From contig CAUJFM010000030.1 in NCBI GenBank assembly GCA_963169595.1, positions 1 through 34,824 on the forward strand: a stretch of DNA of 34,824 nt. The letters are read 5' to 3'. The stretch's first letter is position 1; every line of letters starts with the position of its first letter. The notes beneath the pieces were generated by a model. That model was not told the origin of the DNA and searched no databases. It saw only the letters and a list, made by a program, of their open reading frames with translations. Source of the DNA: Bacteroidota bacterium (GTDB lineage: Bacteria; Bacteroidota; Bacteroidia; Flavobacteriales_F; PHOS-HE28). Below are positions 16,008-23,440 of this stretch, in pieces. Position numbers and translations under genes: made by a program.

Positions 16008-16979
16008 ATGCTCACAGGCCTTTTCCGAAGCAACCAGCCCGCCGTGCTGCTCACCGCCTTGGTGCTGGTGCCGTTGCTCTTCGCCGGTGCGTTCACCGGT
16101 GCTCCGGTCCCGGAAGGGGTGCACATGGTCCTGTTCCAGGTGTTGCTGGACAAGGCGGGTGCTTCGGCAGCCGTGCAGGGGGGCATCGCCATCGGCCTGG
16201 TGCTCATCCTCACCCTGCAGCTCGCATCACTGGTGAACAACACCGAGCAGACCGACCGGCGCAACCACTTGGTGGTCTTCCTGTTCCCGGTGCTGTTCGC
16301 CCTGTTCCACCGCTCCGTGCTGCTGGACCCCGCGCTGGCCGGCATGCCACTGGTCATCTGGGCCATGCGGAGGGCCTGGTCCATCACCAACGTGGGTCCG
16401 GCGCTGGGTCCCCTCTTTGACGCTGGGCTGCTGCTCGGGCTGGCGGCGCTCGTCTACTTGCCGTACACGTTCCTGGTGGTGGTGGTCTGGGCCTCCGTCT
16501 CGGTGATCAGGCCCTTCCAATGGCGGGAGTACCTGATGCCCGCGTTGGGTGCCGCCGTGGTGTTCTACCTGGCCTGGGGGGTGCTTCATTTGAACGGCCT
16601 CACCCCCTGGCGCCCGCTGCTCACGGTGGCCGATACCCGTCTCCCGGCGCTGGAGGCCGCACCGTGGGCCTGGCGTTGGCTGCGTGCCGGTGTACTTGTT
16701 CCCGTGCTGCTGGCCGCCTTGTACGAGTTCACGGTGAGCTACCAGCGGGGGGTGATGCAGGTGAAGAACCTCCGTTCCTCCTTCCTGGCCCTGGGGGCCG
16801 CCCTTTCGGTGGTGGTGGGCGGGGTGTACGCGTTGAACAACGCCTTTCCGCCCGTGCTGCTGGCCGTTCCGGTCTCGGTGGTGGCCGTGCACGGTTTCCT
16901 GGGGAACCGCCGCATGGCGTTGCGGGAGCTGGCCTTGTGGGTGCTGCTGGCGCTCGCGCTCTGGGCGCAATGGACCTGA
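16008..16979 (+). CDS. Polytopic membrane protein, DUF6427-like
   Basis: 323 residues from the ATG at 16008 (M-L-T-G-L-F-R-S-N-Q-P); the frame is open upstream, but those residues are charged and overlap the divergent promoter. About nine to ten hydrophobic helices are spread over the whole length (for example A-V-L-L-T-A-L-V-L-V-P-L-L-F near 11-30 and E-L-A-L-W-V-L-L-A-L-A-L-W at the C-terminus). A conserved-looking loop holds N-N-T-E-Q-T-D-R-R-N-H-L and F-R-S-N-Q-P near the N-terminus. These features match the Bacteroidota family DUF6427, which in Flavobacteriia lies by purD and a DUF6341 gene. The function is unknown. It is divergent from the small membrane protein and 68 bp upstream of purQ. 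Confidence 0.75.
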   Translation: MLTGLFRSNQPAVLLTALVLVPLLFAGAFTGAPVPEGVHMVLFQVLLDKAGASAAVQGGIAIGLVLILTLQLASLVNNTEQTDRRNHLVVFLFPVLFALFHRSVLLDPALAGMPLVIWAMRRAWSITNVGPALGPLFDAGLLLGLAALVYLPYTFLVVVVWASVSVIRPFQWREYLMPALGAAVVFYLAWGVLHLNGLTPWRPLLTVADTRLPALEAAPWAWRWLRAGVLVPVLLAALYEFTVSYQRGVMQVKNLRSSFLALGAALSVVVGGVYALNNAFPPVLLAVPVSVVAVHGFLGNRRMALRELALWVLLALALWAQWT

Positions 16980-17005
16980 GGTCCGGCGGACCGGTGCCTG
17001 CCGAC

Positions 17006-17013
17006 TACCTTTG
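17006..17013 (+). promoter_or_regulatory. -7 box of purQ promoter
   Basis: TACCTTTG is an exact match to TAnnTTTG, 34 nt before the purQ ATG. No -33 TTTG is visible at the right spacing. Confidence 0.6.
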
Positions 17014-17047
17014 CCGCGGCCTGCAACCATGCGGGCCAGTGCTCCTG

Positions 17048-17737
17048 ATGAAGTTCGGCGTGGTGACCTTCCCCGGTTCCAATTGCGATGAGGACATGAT
17101 CAACGTCCTGGAGTCGCTCACCAGCAAACCCGTGGAGCGTCTCTGGCACAAGGAGCATGACCTCCGCGGCGTGGACATGGTGGTGCTGCCCGGCGGGTTC
17201 TCCTACGGCGACTACCTGCGCAGTGGGGCCATCGCGCGCTTCTCGCCCATCATGCAGGAGGTGGCCGCCCATGCCGCGAAAGGTGGCCTGGTGTTCGGGG
17301 TGTGCAACGGGTTCCAGGTGCTGTGCGAGGCCGGTCTGGTGCCGGGTGCACTGCTCCACAACGCGGGCCAGAAGTTCATCTCGAAGAACGTCCACATCCG
17401 CCGCGGCACCGCCAACACGGCCCTCACGAACGCTGTGCCCGACAAGGCGCTGAAGATCCCCATCGCGCACGGCGAGGGCCGCTACCACGCCGATGCCGCC
17501 ACCCTGAAGGCGCTGAAGGACAACGATCAGGTGCTCTTCCGTTACTGCGACGCCGAGGGCCGCATCACCGACACCGCCAACCCCAATGGCAGCCAGGACA
17601 ATATCGCCGGGGTGTGCAACAAGGGCCGCAACGTGTTCGGCATGATGCCGCACCCGGAACGGGCCTGCGATGAACGCCTGGGCAACACGGACGGCCGTTC
17701 GCTCTTCGCCTCCCTGTTGAAGGAGGTGCTCGCTTAA
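17048..17737 (+). CDS. purQ: Phosphoribosylformylglycinamidine synthase, glutaminase subunit
   Basis: 229 residues, the size of a stand-alone PurQ. It begins [16 protein letters not shown], the family signature. The class-I glutaminase triad is intact: nucleophile Cys86 in F-G-V-C-N-G-F-Q, with His202 and Glu204 in [19 protein letters not shown] and P-I-A-H-G-E-G-R-Y are also present. It releases ammonia from glutamine for the PurL synthetase subunit in step four of purine synthesis. Many Bacteroidota instead use a long fused PurL, so a separate purQ implies small PurL and PurS elsewhere. Its stop overlaps the stop of the convergent CotH gene (shared TTAA). Confidence 0.95.
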   Translation: MKFGVVTFPGSNCDEDMINVLESLTSKPVERLWHKEHDLRGVDMVVLPGGFSYGDYLRSGAIARFSPIMQEVAAHAAKGGLVFGVCNGFQVLCEAGLVPGALLHNAGQKFISKNVHIRRGTANTALTNAVPDKALKIPIAHGEGRYHADAATLKALKDNDQVLFRYCDAEGRITDTANPNGSQDNIAGVCNKGRNVFGMMPHPERACDERLGNTDGRSLFASLLKEVLA

Positions 17738-19794
17738 GGAACCGTCACCCGGAGCCGCGGGGCGATGGTGCCCATCCGGGAAAGGTCGGCGACCTGCACC
17801 ACCGGGCCTCCGCGCACACCGCGCCATCCAGCGAACTCATGACCTGCGGCCGGCTCGATCGCCAGCGTGGCCGGTATCCCCGAAAGGCATAGCACCTGGC
17901 GACGCCCAGGAGGCAGTGCCAGGCCATTCAGCAGCACACGGCCCTGATCGGGTGGAGGCACCTCCACGGTCACGCGTTCCACCCGCCGTCCCGTTCGCTG
18001 TCCGAGGTAGGTGAACAGGTGCTGGGGGCGCTGGGAAACGAAGGCCTTCATCGCTTCCAAGGAGGCCGTGGGGGAGGGCCGGTCCAGTTCGTTGGACCAG
18101 CGGGCCTGGTCGGCTTCGAGCAGGTGTGCGTCCGCCGCGTGGATGCTGTCCGCGAGGTGGATGAGGTGGTCGGTGGCCCACGCCGAGGCCTGCAGTGCCG
18201 TGAGGCGGGCCAGCAGGCGCACTTGCAGGTCCGGATGACCGAGCAGCTGCGGGATGAAGGGTGTCTCCGGCTGGCTGGCGGCGCACATCCGCTCCACGCT
18301 GTTCTCATCGGCCGGTGCCCAGAGGTCCAGGTCGAAGAGCACCCACCGCCAGCGTCCACCCGGCATCCGGGGGCGGTAGCAGCGCACGTTCAGGTCGTGG
18401 TCCGCGCGGCCCGTGTACAGGTCCATGCAGGCCAGGTCGATGAGGCTCGCCAGGTCCAGCCAGGCTTCCAGGCTGTCGACTGGAGCGCCTGCTAGCAGGG
18501 CATCCCGTGCCGCCAGGAAACGCTCGTCGTTGCCCGACCGTTCCACCAGGGCAGGACCTTCCAGCACGTCCACGGCCTCGGCGCCACTGCATTGGGCCAG
18601 CCATTGCGCATCCTTGGGCGGCATGCGCCGGTAGAGCCCCCAGTGCGTGCCGTTCAGCCAGAGGTCCACCGGTGCGGAAGGCTGCACCTCCAGGGCGAGA
18701 CCATGCTGCTGCACCACCACCTCCATCAGCCGGTTGCGCAGGTAGGCGTGCGGACCGGCATCGGCGCGCAGCATCAATTCATCGCAGCGGGTCCCGTCCG
18801 CGAAGGCGAACAGCGCATCCTCCTCCGCGTACAGCTTCAACGACCGTTTGGCCAGCCCCCGTGAGCCGCTGCCGCTGATCCGCAGCTGCACAGGGGACAT
18901 GCGCCCATCGATGTCCTGGAAATGACCGGGTCGTTCCCAGAGGGCGCCTTGGCGGGTGTGGTTGGCCTGGGCACCGCTCACGAGGATCCCGAGGCTGTCG
19001 CTCCATAGGTGATGCGGGTCGGCCACCAGGTCCACGCGTTCCACCGGGCGTTGCTGCACATCCACCACCACGCAGCGCTCGGGTCCGGCCAGCTTGCCCG
19101 GCGCAACGACCTGGGCGCGCAGCACCGAGGTCCGCTCCACAGGGACCGGTCCGATGGCGGTCCGCGCTTCAGCCCGTGAGGGGTCCGATCCGTCCAGGGT
19201 GTAGCGGACGGCACATCCCTCCGGCGCCACCAGACGAATGGCGCAGGGACCGGCCAGGCACGCATCGAGGCCTTCCACCTCGGGCATCGGTGCACGGCCA
19301 CGCAGCGGTCCTTCTGCGCCGGCGCGGTTCGCCAGTCCGGGGCTGGTGCGGGTGAAGAAGCTCCATTCCGCAGCACCATCGGGCAGGCGGCCCACACCCA
19401 CGTCGAACGGCAGGGACGGGTAGGTGAAGAGGTCGCTGATGGTGAAGCCGTCCGCTGCGATGAGCAGCACCGTGCCGCCCGTGCGGTCCAGGGTGAAGCC
19501 CAGGTGCTCGGGTCCGCGCTCGGGATGCGCATCCGCCAGCAGCACCAGGTGGGCCTTGGGTGCCAGCGTGAGCGGGGCATCGATCACATGCTGCCGGCCC
19601 TGATAGGCGATGCGCATGCCGGCCAGCTGTGCGGTGCGGTTGCCAGCGTTGTACAGTTCGATCCAATCCGGTGTGCCGCCGTTCACCTCCAGCGCATGCT
19701 GGTTGGAGGCCAGCAGCTCGTTGATCACCACACGGGGCTGTGCATCGGCCAGGAAGGCGGAGAGCAGGAGGCCGATGGATGACGCGATACGCAC
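17734..19794 (-). CDS. Secreted lamin-tail / CotH-kinase-like protein
   Basis: 686 residues with a GTG start at 19794 giving the signal peptide M-R-I-A-S-S-I-G-L-L-L ending A-D-A-Q. Residues about 20-150 form a lamin-tail-like domain (V-I-N-E-L-L-A-S-N, D-W-I-E-L-Y-N-A-G-N). About 185-240 resembles a chitobiase-type C-terminal beta domain (Y-T-L-D-G-S-D-P). About 250-570 matches CotH: S-G-S-G-S-R-G, K-R-S-L-K-L-Y, R-N-R-L-M-E, L-N-G-T-H-W-G-L-Y and F-D-L-D-L. The tail (about 590-686) is an additional beta-rich module. Family knowledge: CotH is an atypical protein kinase in Bacillus spores, and related exported proteins are found fused to lamin-tail domains in Bacteroidota. No T9SS signal is evident. 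Its kinase activity is untested. Confidence 0.85.
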   Translation of the reverse strand: MRIASSIGLLLSAFLADAQPRVVINELLASNQHALEVNGGTPDWIELYNAGNRTAQLAGMRIAYQGRQHVIDAPLTLAPKAHLVLLADAHPERGPEHLGFTLDRTGGTVLLIAADGFTISDLFTYPSLPFDVGVGRLPDGAAEWSFFTRTSPGLANRAGAEGPLRGRAPMPEVEGLDACLAGPCAIRLVAPEGCAVRYTLDGSDPSRAEARTAIGPVPVERTSVLRAQVVAPGKLAGPERCVVVDVQQRPVERVDLVADPHHLWSDSLGILVSGAQANHTRQGALWERPGHFQDIDGRMSPVQLRISGSGSRGLAKRSLKLYAEEDALFAFADGTRCDELMLRADAGPHAYLRNRLMEVVVQQHGLALEVQPSAPVDLWLNGTHWGLYRRMPPKDAQWLAQCSGAEAVDVLEGPALVERSGNDERFLAARDALLAGAPVDSLEAWLDLASLIDLACMDLYTGRADHDLNVRCYRPRMPGGRWRWVLFDLDLWAPADENSVERMCAASQPETPFIPQLLGHPDLQVRLLARLTALQASAWATDHLIHLADSIHAADAHLLEADQARWSNELDRPSPTASLEAMKAFVSQRPQHLFTYLGQRTGRRVERVTVEVPPPDQGRVLLNGLALPPGRRQVLCLSGIPATLAIEPAAGHEFAGWRGVRGGPVVQVADLSRMGTIAPRLRVTVP

Positions 19795-19798
19795 CGGC

Positions 19799-19806
19799 CG
19801 AAATTA
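19799..19806 (-). promoter_or_regulatory. -7 box (TTCG variant) abutting the CotH-like gene
   Basis: TAATTTCG on the minus strand ends 4 nt before the GTG start, in the 32-bp gap after the 47-aa gene. If used, the mRNA would be leaderless. Confidence 0.5.
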
Positions 19807-19826
19807 GGGGGATCGCCCCGGTGCGT

Positions 19827-19970
19827 TCAAAGGGCCTTGCGGGTGACGAAGTACCGCCAGGCCACGATGGCCTTCTGGAGCTTGGTGAGCCGCGTGAGGT
19901 CCTTGTCCCAGAGCTTGGGCAGCAGCAGCCGGTTCAGGCGGGCGAGCAGGCGGAAGAACGCGCGTTCCAT
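19827..19970 (-). CDS. Conserved small basic protein of 47 residues
   Basis: ATG at 19970 and TGA at 19827-19829 give 47 residues. It is strongly basic, with two amphipathic stretches: F-F-R-L-L-A-R-L-N-R-L-L-L-P and K-L-Q-K-A-I-V-A-W-R-Y-F-V-T-R-K-A-L. I recall proteins of this size and the same closing pattern (K-L-Q-x-A-I-x-x-W-R-Y-Y-V-T) across Bacteroidota, often auto-named 'SsrA-binding protein' although they lack the SmpB fold. It starts 3 bp after the CDF transporter stop, so it is probably co-translated with it. The function is unknown. Codon use matches its neighbours and the reading frame has a clean start and stop. Confidence 0.75.
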   Translation of the reverse strand: MERAFFRLLARLNRLLLPKLWDKDLTRLTKLQKAIVAWRYFVTRKAL

Positions 19971-19973
19971 GGC

Positions 19974-20900
19974 TCAGTGGTGCTGGAGGTCACAGGGCTC
20001 GTGGGCCCATTCCAGTTCGATGGTGGCGTGGTGGATGCCCAGCGCGTGCAGCTCATCCCGCGCCTTGCACTTGATGGCCTGGGCCTGCGGAAGGTCCGCC
20101 GCGTCCACCACGATGTGCACGGTATGCACCACGAAGCTGCCATCGAGCGTCCACGTGTGCTGGTCGTGCAGGTCCTTCACATGGGGGATGGCCATGAGGC
20201 GTGTGCGCACCTCCTGCATGTCAAGGCCCGCCGGGATCTCCTGCATGAGGATGCCGGTTCCCTTCCGGAGTGTGCCGAGGGCATTCACGAGGATGAACAC
20301 GCTGATGGCCACGCTGAGCAGGGGGTCCATGATGGTCCAGCCGGTGAAGTGGATGATGACCGCACCGAGCAGCACGGCCGCCCAGCCGAGGACGTCCTCC
20401 AGCAGGTGCAGGTAGGCACCGCGTTCGTTCAGGGTGCCGCCGCCATGGAGCTTCCACGCCGCCAGTCCGTTCATCGCCAGACCGAACAGGGCGATGCCGA
20501 TCATGCCGGTGGCGTCGGGCGCGCCCGGGTCCCACAGCTTGGGCACGCTCACGGACAGCATGATCACGGACCCGATGATCAGCACCACGCTGGTGAGCCA
20601 GCCGCCCAGCATGCTGTACCGGCCATACCCGTAGCTGTATTGCGCATCCCTCCCCCGCAGGGCCACGCGCTGCAGGTACCACGCGGTGCCCAGCACCAGG
20701 CAGTCGCCGGCATCGTGCAGGGCATCGGTCAGTACGGCGATGCTGTGGGTCCAGAGACCGCCGGCCACTTCCACCCCGGTGAAGGCCAGGTTGATGAGGA
20801 AGGCCGTGCGCAGCGCCCGCGCACCCGCGGCGTTCACATGGCCATGCGGATGCTCATGGGGGTGATGGCCCGCGTGATCATGAGCATGGACGTGCGCCAT
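19974..20900 (-). CDS. Cation diffusion facilitator (Zn2+/Co2+/Cd2+ efflux)
   Basis: 308 residues. The N-terminus is His-rich (11 His within the first 21 residues), followed by six TM helices and a cytoplasmic C-terminal domain (from about 215) with the ferredoxin-like alpha/beta pattern. The transport-site residues are complete: Asp59 and Asp63 in TM2 (T-D-A-L-H-D) and His165 and Asp169 in TM5 (H-L-L-E-D), the HD-DD arrangement typical of zinc exporters of the CzcD/ZitB group. It exports divalent metal in exchange for protons at the inner membrane. More His residues lie in the C-terminal domain and at the very end (D-L-Q-H-H). It lies 18 bp after dnaG with its own -7 box 4 nt before the ATG. 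Metal specificity is inferred. Confidence 0.92.
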   Translation of the reverse strand: MAHVHAHDHAGHHPHEHPHGHVNAAGARALRTAFLINLAFTGVEVAGGLWTHSIAVLTDALHDAGDCLVLGTAWYLQRVALRGRDAQYSYGYGRYSMLGGWLTSVVLIIGSVIMLSVSVPKLWDPGAPDATGMIGIALFGLAMNGLAAWKLHGGGTLNERGAYLHLLEDVLGWAAVLLGAVIIHFTGWTIMDPLLSVAISVFILVNALGTLRKGTGILMQEIPAGLDMQEVRTRLMAIPHVKDLHDQHTWTLDGSFVVHTVHIVVDAADLPQAQAIKCKARDELHALGIHHATIELEWAHEPCDLQHH

Positions 20901-20904
20901 GTGG

Positions 20905-20912
20905 CGAAGGTA
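20905..20912 (-). promoter_or_regulatory. -7 box (TTCG variant) abutting the CDF gene
   Basis: TACCTTCG on the minus strand fills the 18-bp gap between dnaG and the transporter and ends 4 nt before the ATG at 20900. The same octamer precedes the gene at 24523. Confidence 0.55.
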
Positions 20913-20918
20913 ACCGCC

Positions 20919-22871
20919 TCACCCCACGATGACCCGGCCCGTGCGCTTGGCCAGTTTCACTTTGATTGGCTCAAGTCGCATTTTCTCAGCAAGGATCACC
21001 AGTTGGTCTTCATACGAAGTACAAGAAAGTAGCTTCTCAGCCAGTTCCTTCAGCATACGATCCAACCGGCGCTCCTTCAGGATGTCGATGGCCTCCTCCA
21101 GCGCATGATAGAGCTGTTCGTTCTCGCGCTTCACATGGATCTTGTGGCGCTCCTTCCAGTTGGGGCTCAGCACGTGCCGTTCGGTGAGCAGGTCGATCGC
21201 GGTGCGGCGCCAATGCTCCTGGTCATGGCCTACATACCGGCCGGGGTCCACGGCATGGCCCAGGTTGCGGGTGTGGCGGTAATCCAGGTAGATCTCGCGG
21301 AACAGCGGGTCGTCGAAGAGGATGTCGTCGTGTGCGAGCAGCTCGAACATCAGTTCGGCCAGGCTCATCTCGTCCTCGGCCGGATTGCCGTGCTCGTCCT
21401 GCACCGGCACGCGGACCTGCTCATGGCCGTAGGCCAGCAGCATTCGCAGCAGGTCGCGTTCCTGCGGCGTGGTGCCGAGGTCCTCGACGGTGGGCTGCGG
21501 CGCGGCGATCTCCGGGGCCACCAGTTCCTCCGGCACGGCCTCTTCGCCGCCCAGCTTCTTCCGGAACTGCCGCCGCAGCACCTTGTTGGTCTCGCTGATC
21601 AGCGCCTGCTCGGGGATCTCCAGCAGCCGGCTGCACTGCTGCAGGTAGAGCGAGCGCAGCACCTGGTCGGGCACCAGGGCGATGCTCTCCACGATGTCGT
21701 GGATGGCGGCCGCCTTCTTCACCGGGTCGTTACCCACGTCCTGCATCAGCAGCCCGGCCTTGAACACCAGGAAATCCTGCGCGGTCCGCGTCAGGTGGTC
21801 CAGCACCTCGCTGCTGCTGTGGCCCTTGGCGAAGCTGTCGGGGTCCTCCCCCTCGGGGAAGGTCACCACCTTCACGTTGAGGCCTTCCTTCAGCACCAGG
21901 TCGATGCCGCGCAGGCTGGCCTTCATCCCCGCCGCATCGCCATCGTAGAGGATGCACACCGTGGGCGCGTAGCGCTTGATCAGGCGCACCTGATCCTCGG
22001 TGAGGCTGGTGCCGCTGCTGGCCACCACGTTGGTGATGCCCGCCTGGTGCAGGCTGATCACATCGGTGTAGCCCTCCACCAGGTAGCAGAGCTGCTGCTC
22101 CACGATGGCCTTCTTCGCCAGGAAGATGCCGTAGAGCGAGCGACTCTTGTTGTAGAGCGCGCTCTCGGGGCTGTTGAAGTACTTGGGCAGCTTCTTGTCG
22201 CTGCGCAGCGTGCGGGCACCGAAGGCGATGGGTTGACCACTAAGCCCCTGCACGGGGAAGGTGACGCGTCCGGCGAAGAAGTCCCAGGCCGTGCCGTCCT
22301 CGCGCCGCTTGATCCAGCCGGCCTTCTCCAGCACCTCGGGGTCGAAGCCGTGGGCCAGCGCCGCGCTGGCGAAGGTGCTGCCCTGCTCGGGCACATAGCC
22401 CAGCTGGAAGGCGCGGATGGTGGCATCGGTGAAGCCGCGCTCGTGGAAGTAGGAGAGGCCGATGCGGCGGCCCTCGTCCGTGTTCCAAAGCTGGTCCACG
22501 CTCCAGTTCAACGCCCACTGCTGCACCACGGCGAGGCTCTCGCGCTCGCTCTGTTCCAGCTGCTGTTCCGGTGTGCTCTCTTCCTCCGGCAGCTCGATCT
22601 GGTAGCGCTTGGCCAGCCAGCGGATCGTCTCCACGTAGCTGAGGTGCTCGTGCTTCTGGAGGAAGGTGATGGCATCGCCGCTCTCCCCGCAACCGAAGCA
22701 CTTGAAGATGCCGAGGTTGGGGCTGACGTTGAAGCTGGGCGTCTTCTCGTTGTGGAAGGGGCACAGGCCCAGGTAGCGGGGGCCTTTGCGCTTCAGCGCC
22801 ACGAACTCGCCCACGACCTCCTCCACGCGGACGGCGTCCTTCACCTGTTGGATGGCGTGCGGAGAGATCAT
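20919..22871 (-). CDS. dnaG: DNA primase
   Basis: 650 residues. The start at 22871 gives M-I-S-P-H-A-I-Q-Q-V, the family beginning; the frame is open 20 codons further, through the promoter. The CHC2 zinc finger has Cys37, His40, Cys58 and Cys61 (C-P-F-H ... C-F-G-C). The catalytic core (about 110-370) includes the TOPRIM motifs V-E-G-Y-T-D-V and L-Y-D-G-D-A-A-G-M. The C-terminal region (from about 430) is the variable helicase-binding part. It makes RNA primers at the replication fork. The last ~35 codons (20951-21050) fall to about 44% GC with many A/T-ending codons, unlike the rest of the gene. Length is normal for Bacteroidota primases. Confidence 0.96.
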   Translation of the reverse strand: MISPHAIQQVKDAVRVEEVVGEFVALKRKGPRYLGLCPFHNEKTPSFNVSPNLGIFKCFGCGESGDAITFLQKHEHLSYVETIRWLAKRYQIELPEEESTPEQQLEQSERESLAVVQQWALNWSVDQLWNTDEGRRIGLSYFHERGFTDATIRAFQLGYVPEQGSTFASAALAHGFDPEVLEKAGWIKRREDGTAWDFFAGRVTFPVQGLSGQPIAFGARTLRSDKKLPKYFNSPESALYNKSRSLYGIFLAKKAIVEQQLCYLVEGYTDVISLHQAGITNVVASSGTSLTEDQVRLIKRYAPTVCILYDGDAAGMKASLRGIDLVLKEGLNVKVVTFPEGEDPDSFAKGHSSSEVLDHLTRTAQDFLVFKAGLLMQDVGNDPVKKAAAIHDIVESIALVPDQVLRSLYLQQCSRLLEIPEQALISETNKVLRRQFRKKLGGEEAVPEELVAPEIAAPQPTVEDLGTTPQERDLLRMLLAYGHEQVRVPVQDEHGNPAEDEMSLAELMFELLAHDDILFDDPLFREIYLDYRHTRNLGHAVDPGRYVGHDQEHWRRTAIDLLTERHVLSPNWKERHKIHVKRENEQLYHALEEAIDILKERRLDRMLKELAEKLLSCTSYEDQLVILAEKMRLEPIKVKLAKRTGRVIVG

Positions 22872-22889
22872 GGATGGCGGAGCGGGGCG

Positions 22890-22897
22890 CGAATTTA
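22890..22897 (-). promoter_or_regulatory. -7 box (TTCG variant) of dnaG
   Basis: TAAATTCG on the minus strand lies 18 nt before the dnaG ATG. No -33 TTTG is at the expected spacing. Confidence 0.45.
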
Positions 22898-22962
22898 CCG
22901 GTTCACGCGTGCTGTTCCGGAGGAGGAACAACGCTCAGACCCCGTCCCAGAAATACAAGCTC

Positions 22963-22991
22963 AAAATGCGAACAACCGTCCAACCGGTTGT
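22963..22991 (-). terminator. Weak hairpin after the YwqK-like gene
   Basis: On the minus strand ACAACCG (22985-22991) pairs with CGGTTGT (22972-22978) around a 6-nt loop, with TTTT at 22963-22966. It starts 11 bp past the lipoprotein stop. The T-run is five bases from the stem, so it is weak. Confidence 0.35.
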
Positions 22992-23002
22992 CCACAGTCG
23001 CT

Positions 23003-23440
23003 TCAGCGCTGCGCCACCCCGGTGCTGTCGTAGGTCACGCGCCTCACCTCCTTGCCCAGGGGGTCGTAGAAGACCCAATCGCCCACGGTGAGGCCTTGGT
23101 GGTAGTGGCCGGTGTAGTAGGGCATCCCGTTCGCGTGGAACACCTCGGTGGGGCCCTCCTCCTTGCCGTTCCGGTAGGTCACCCGGCTGCGCACGCTGCC
23201 ATCGGGGAAGTAGGAGGTCCACGGGCCGGTGCGCACGCCTTCGATCAGTTCGCCTTCCATGCGCCCGCCATCCTTCGTGTGGATCACCTGGGGGCCGTTG
23301 GCCGGAGCGGCCGGCGTGCTGGCCGTGGTGTCCGCGGCGGGCGTGCTTGCAGGCGTTCCGGCATTGGGCGGGGTGCATCCCTGGGACAGGGCCAGCATCA
23401 GGACGAAGCAGGAGCTGCGCAGCATGGCGGTCACGGTCAT
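23003..23440 (-). CDS. MORN/YwqK-like lipoprotein
   Basis: 145 residues from the ATG at 23440, which overlaps the polyprenyl synthase stop (ATGA); a second ATG five codons on (23425) is possible. The N-terminus is a lipoprotein-type signal (hydrophobic run then L-S-Q-G-C), followed by a Thr/Pro/Ala linker. The C-terminal ~90 residues contain three to four repeats of the G-x-x-x-G-x-W-x-x-Y/F-x-x-D-G type: G-V-R-T-G-P-W-T-S-Y-F-P-D-G, then N-G-K-E-E-G-P-T-E-V-F, then V-G-D-W-V-F-Y-D. This pattern is annotated 'toxin-antitoxin system YwqK family antitoxin' in databases, but no toxin gene is nearby, so I would not call it an antitoxin. Likely a periplasm-facing or outer-membrane lipoprotein of unknown role. 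Confidence 0.8.
   Translation of the reverse strand: MTVTAMLRSSCFVLMLALSQGCTPPNAGTPASTPAADTTASTPAAPANGPQVIHTKDGGRMEGELIEGVRTGPWTSYFPDGSVRSRVTYRNGKEEGPTEVFHANGMPYYTGHYHQGLTVGDWVFYDPLGKEVRRVTYDSTGVAQR

Noticed and set aside
22988-22996. TTGTCCACA, one mismatch from a DnaA box, near dnaG
   Set aside because: A single box with no cluster, AT-rich unwinding region or dnaA/dnaN neighbours gives no support for an origin.
21105-23033. 642-codon plus-strand open frame
   Set aside because: It is the complement of dnaG and its upstream region, with no recognisable motifs.
23003-23440. YwqK-like gene as half of a toxin-antitoxin system
   Set aside because: The family name in databases suggests an antitoxin, but there is no toxin gene beside it and it has a lipoprotein signal.
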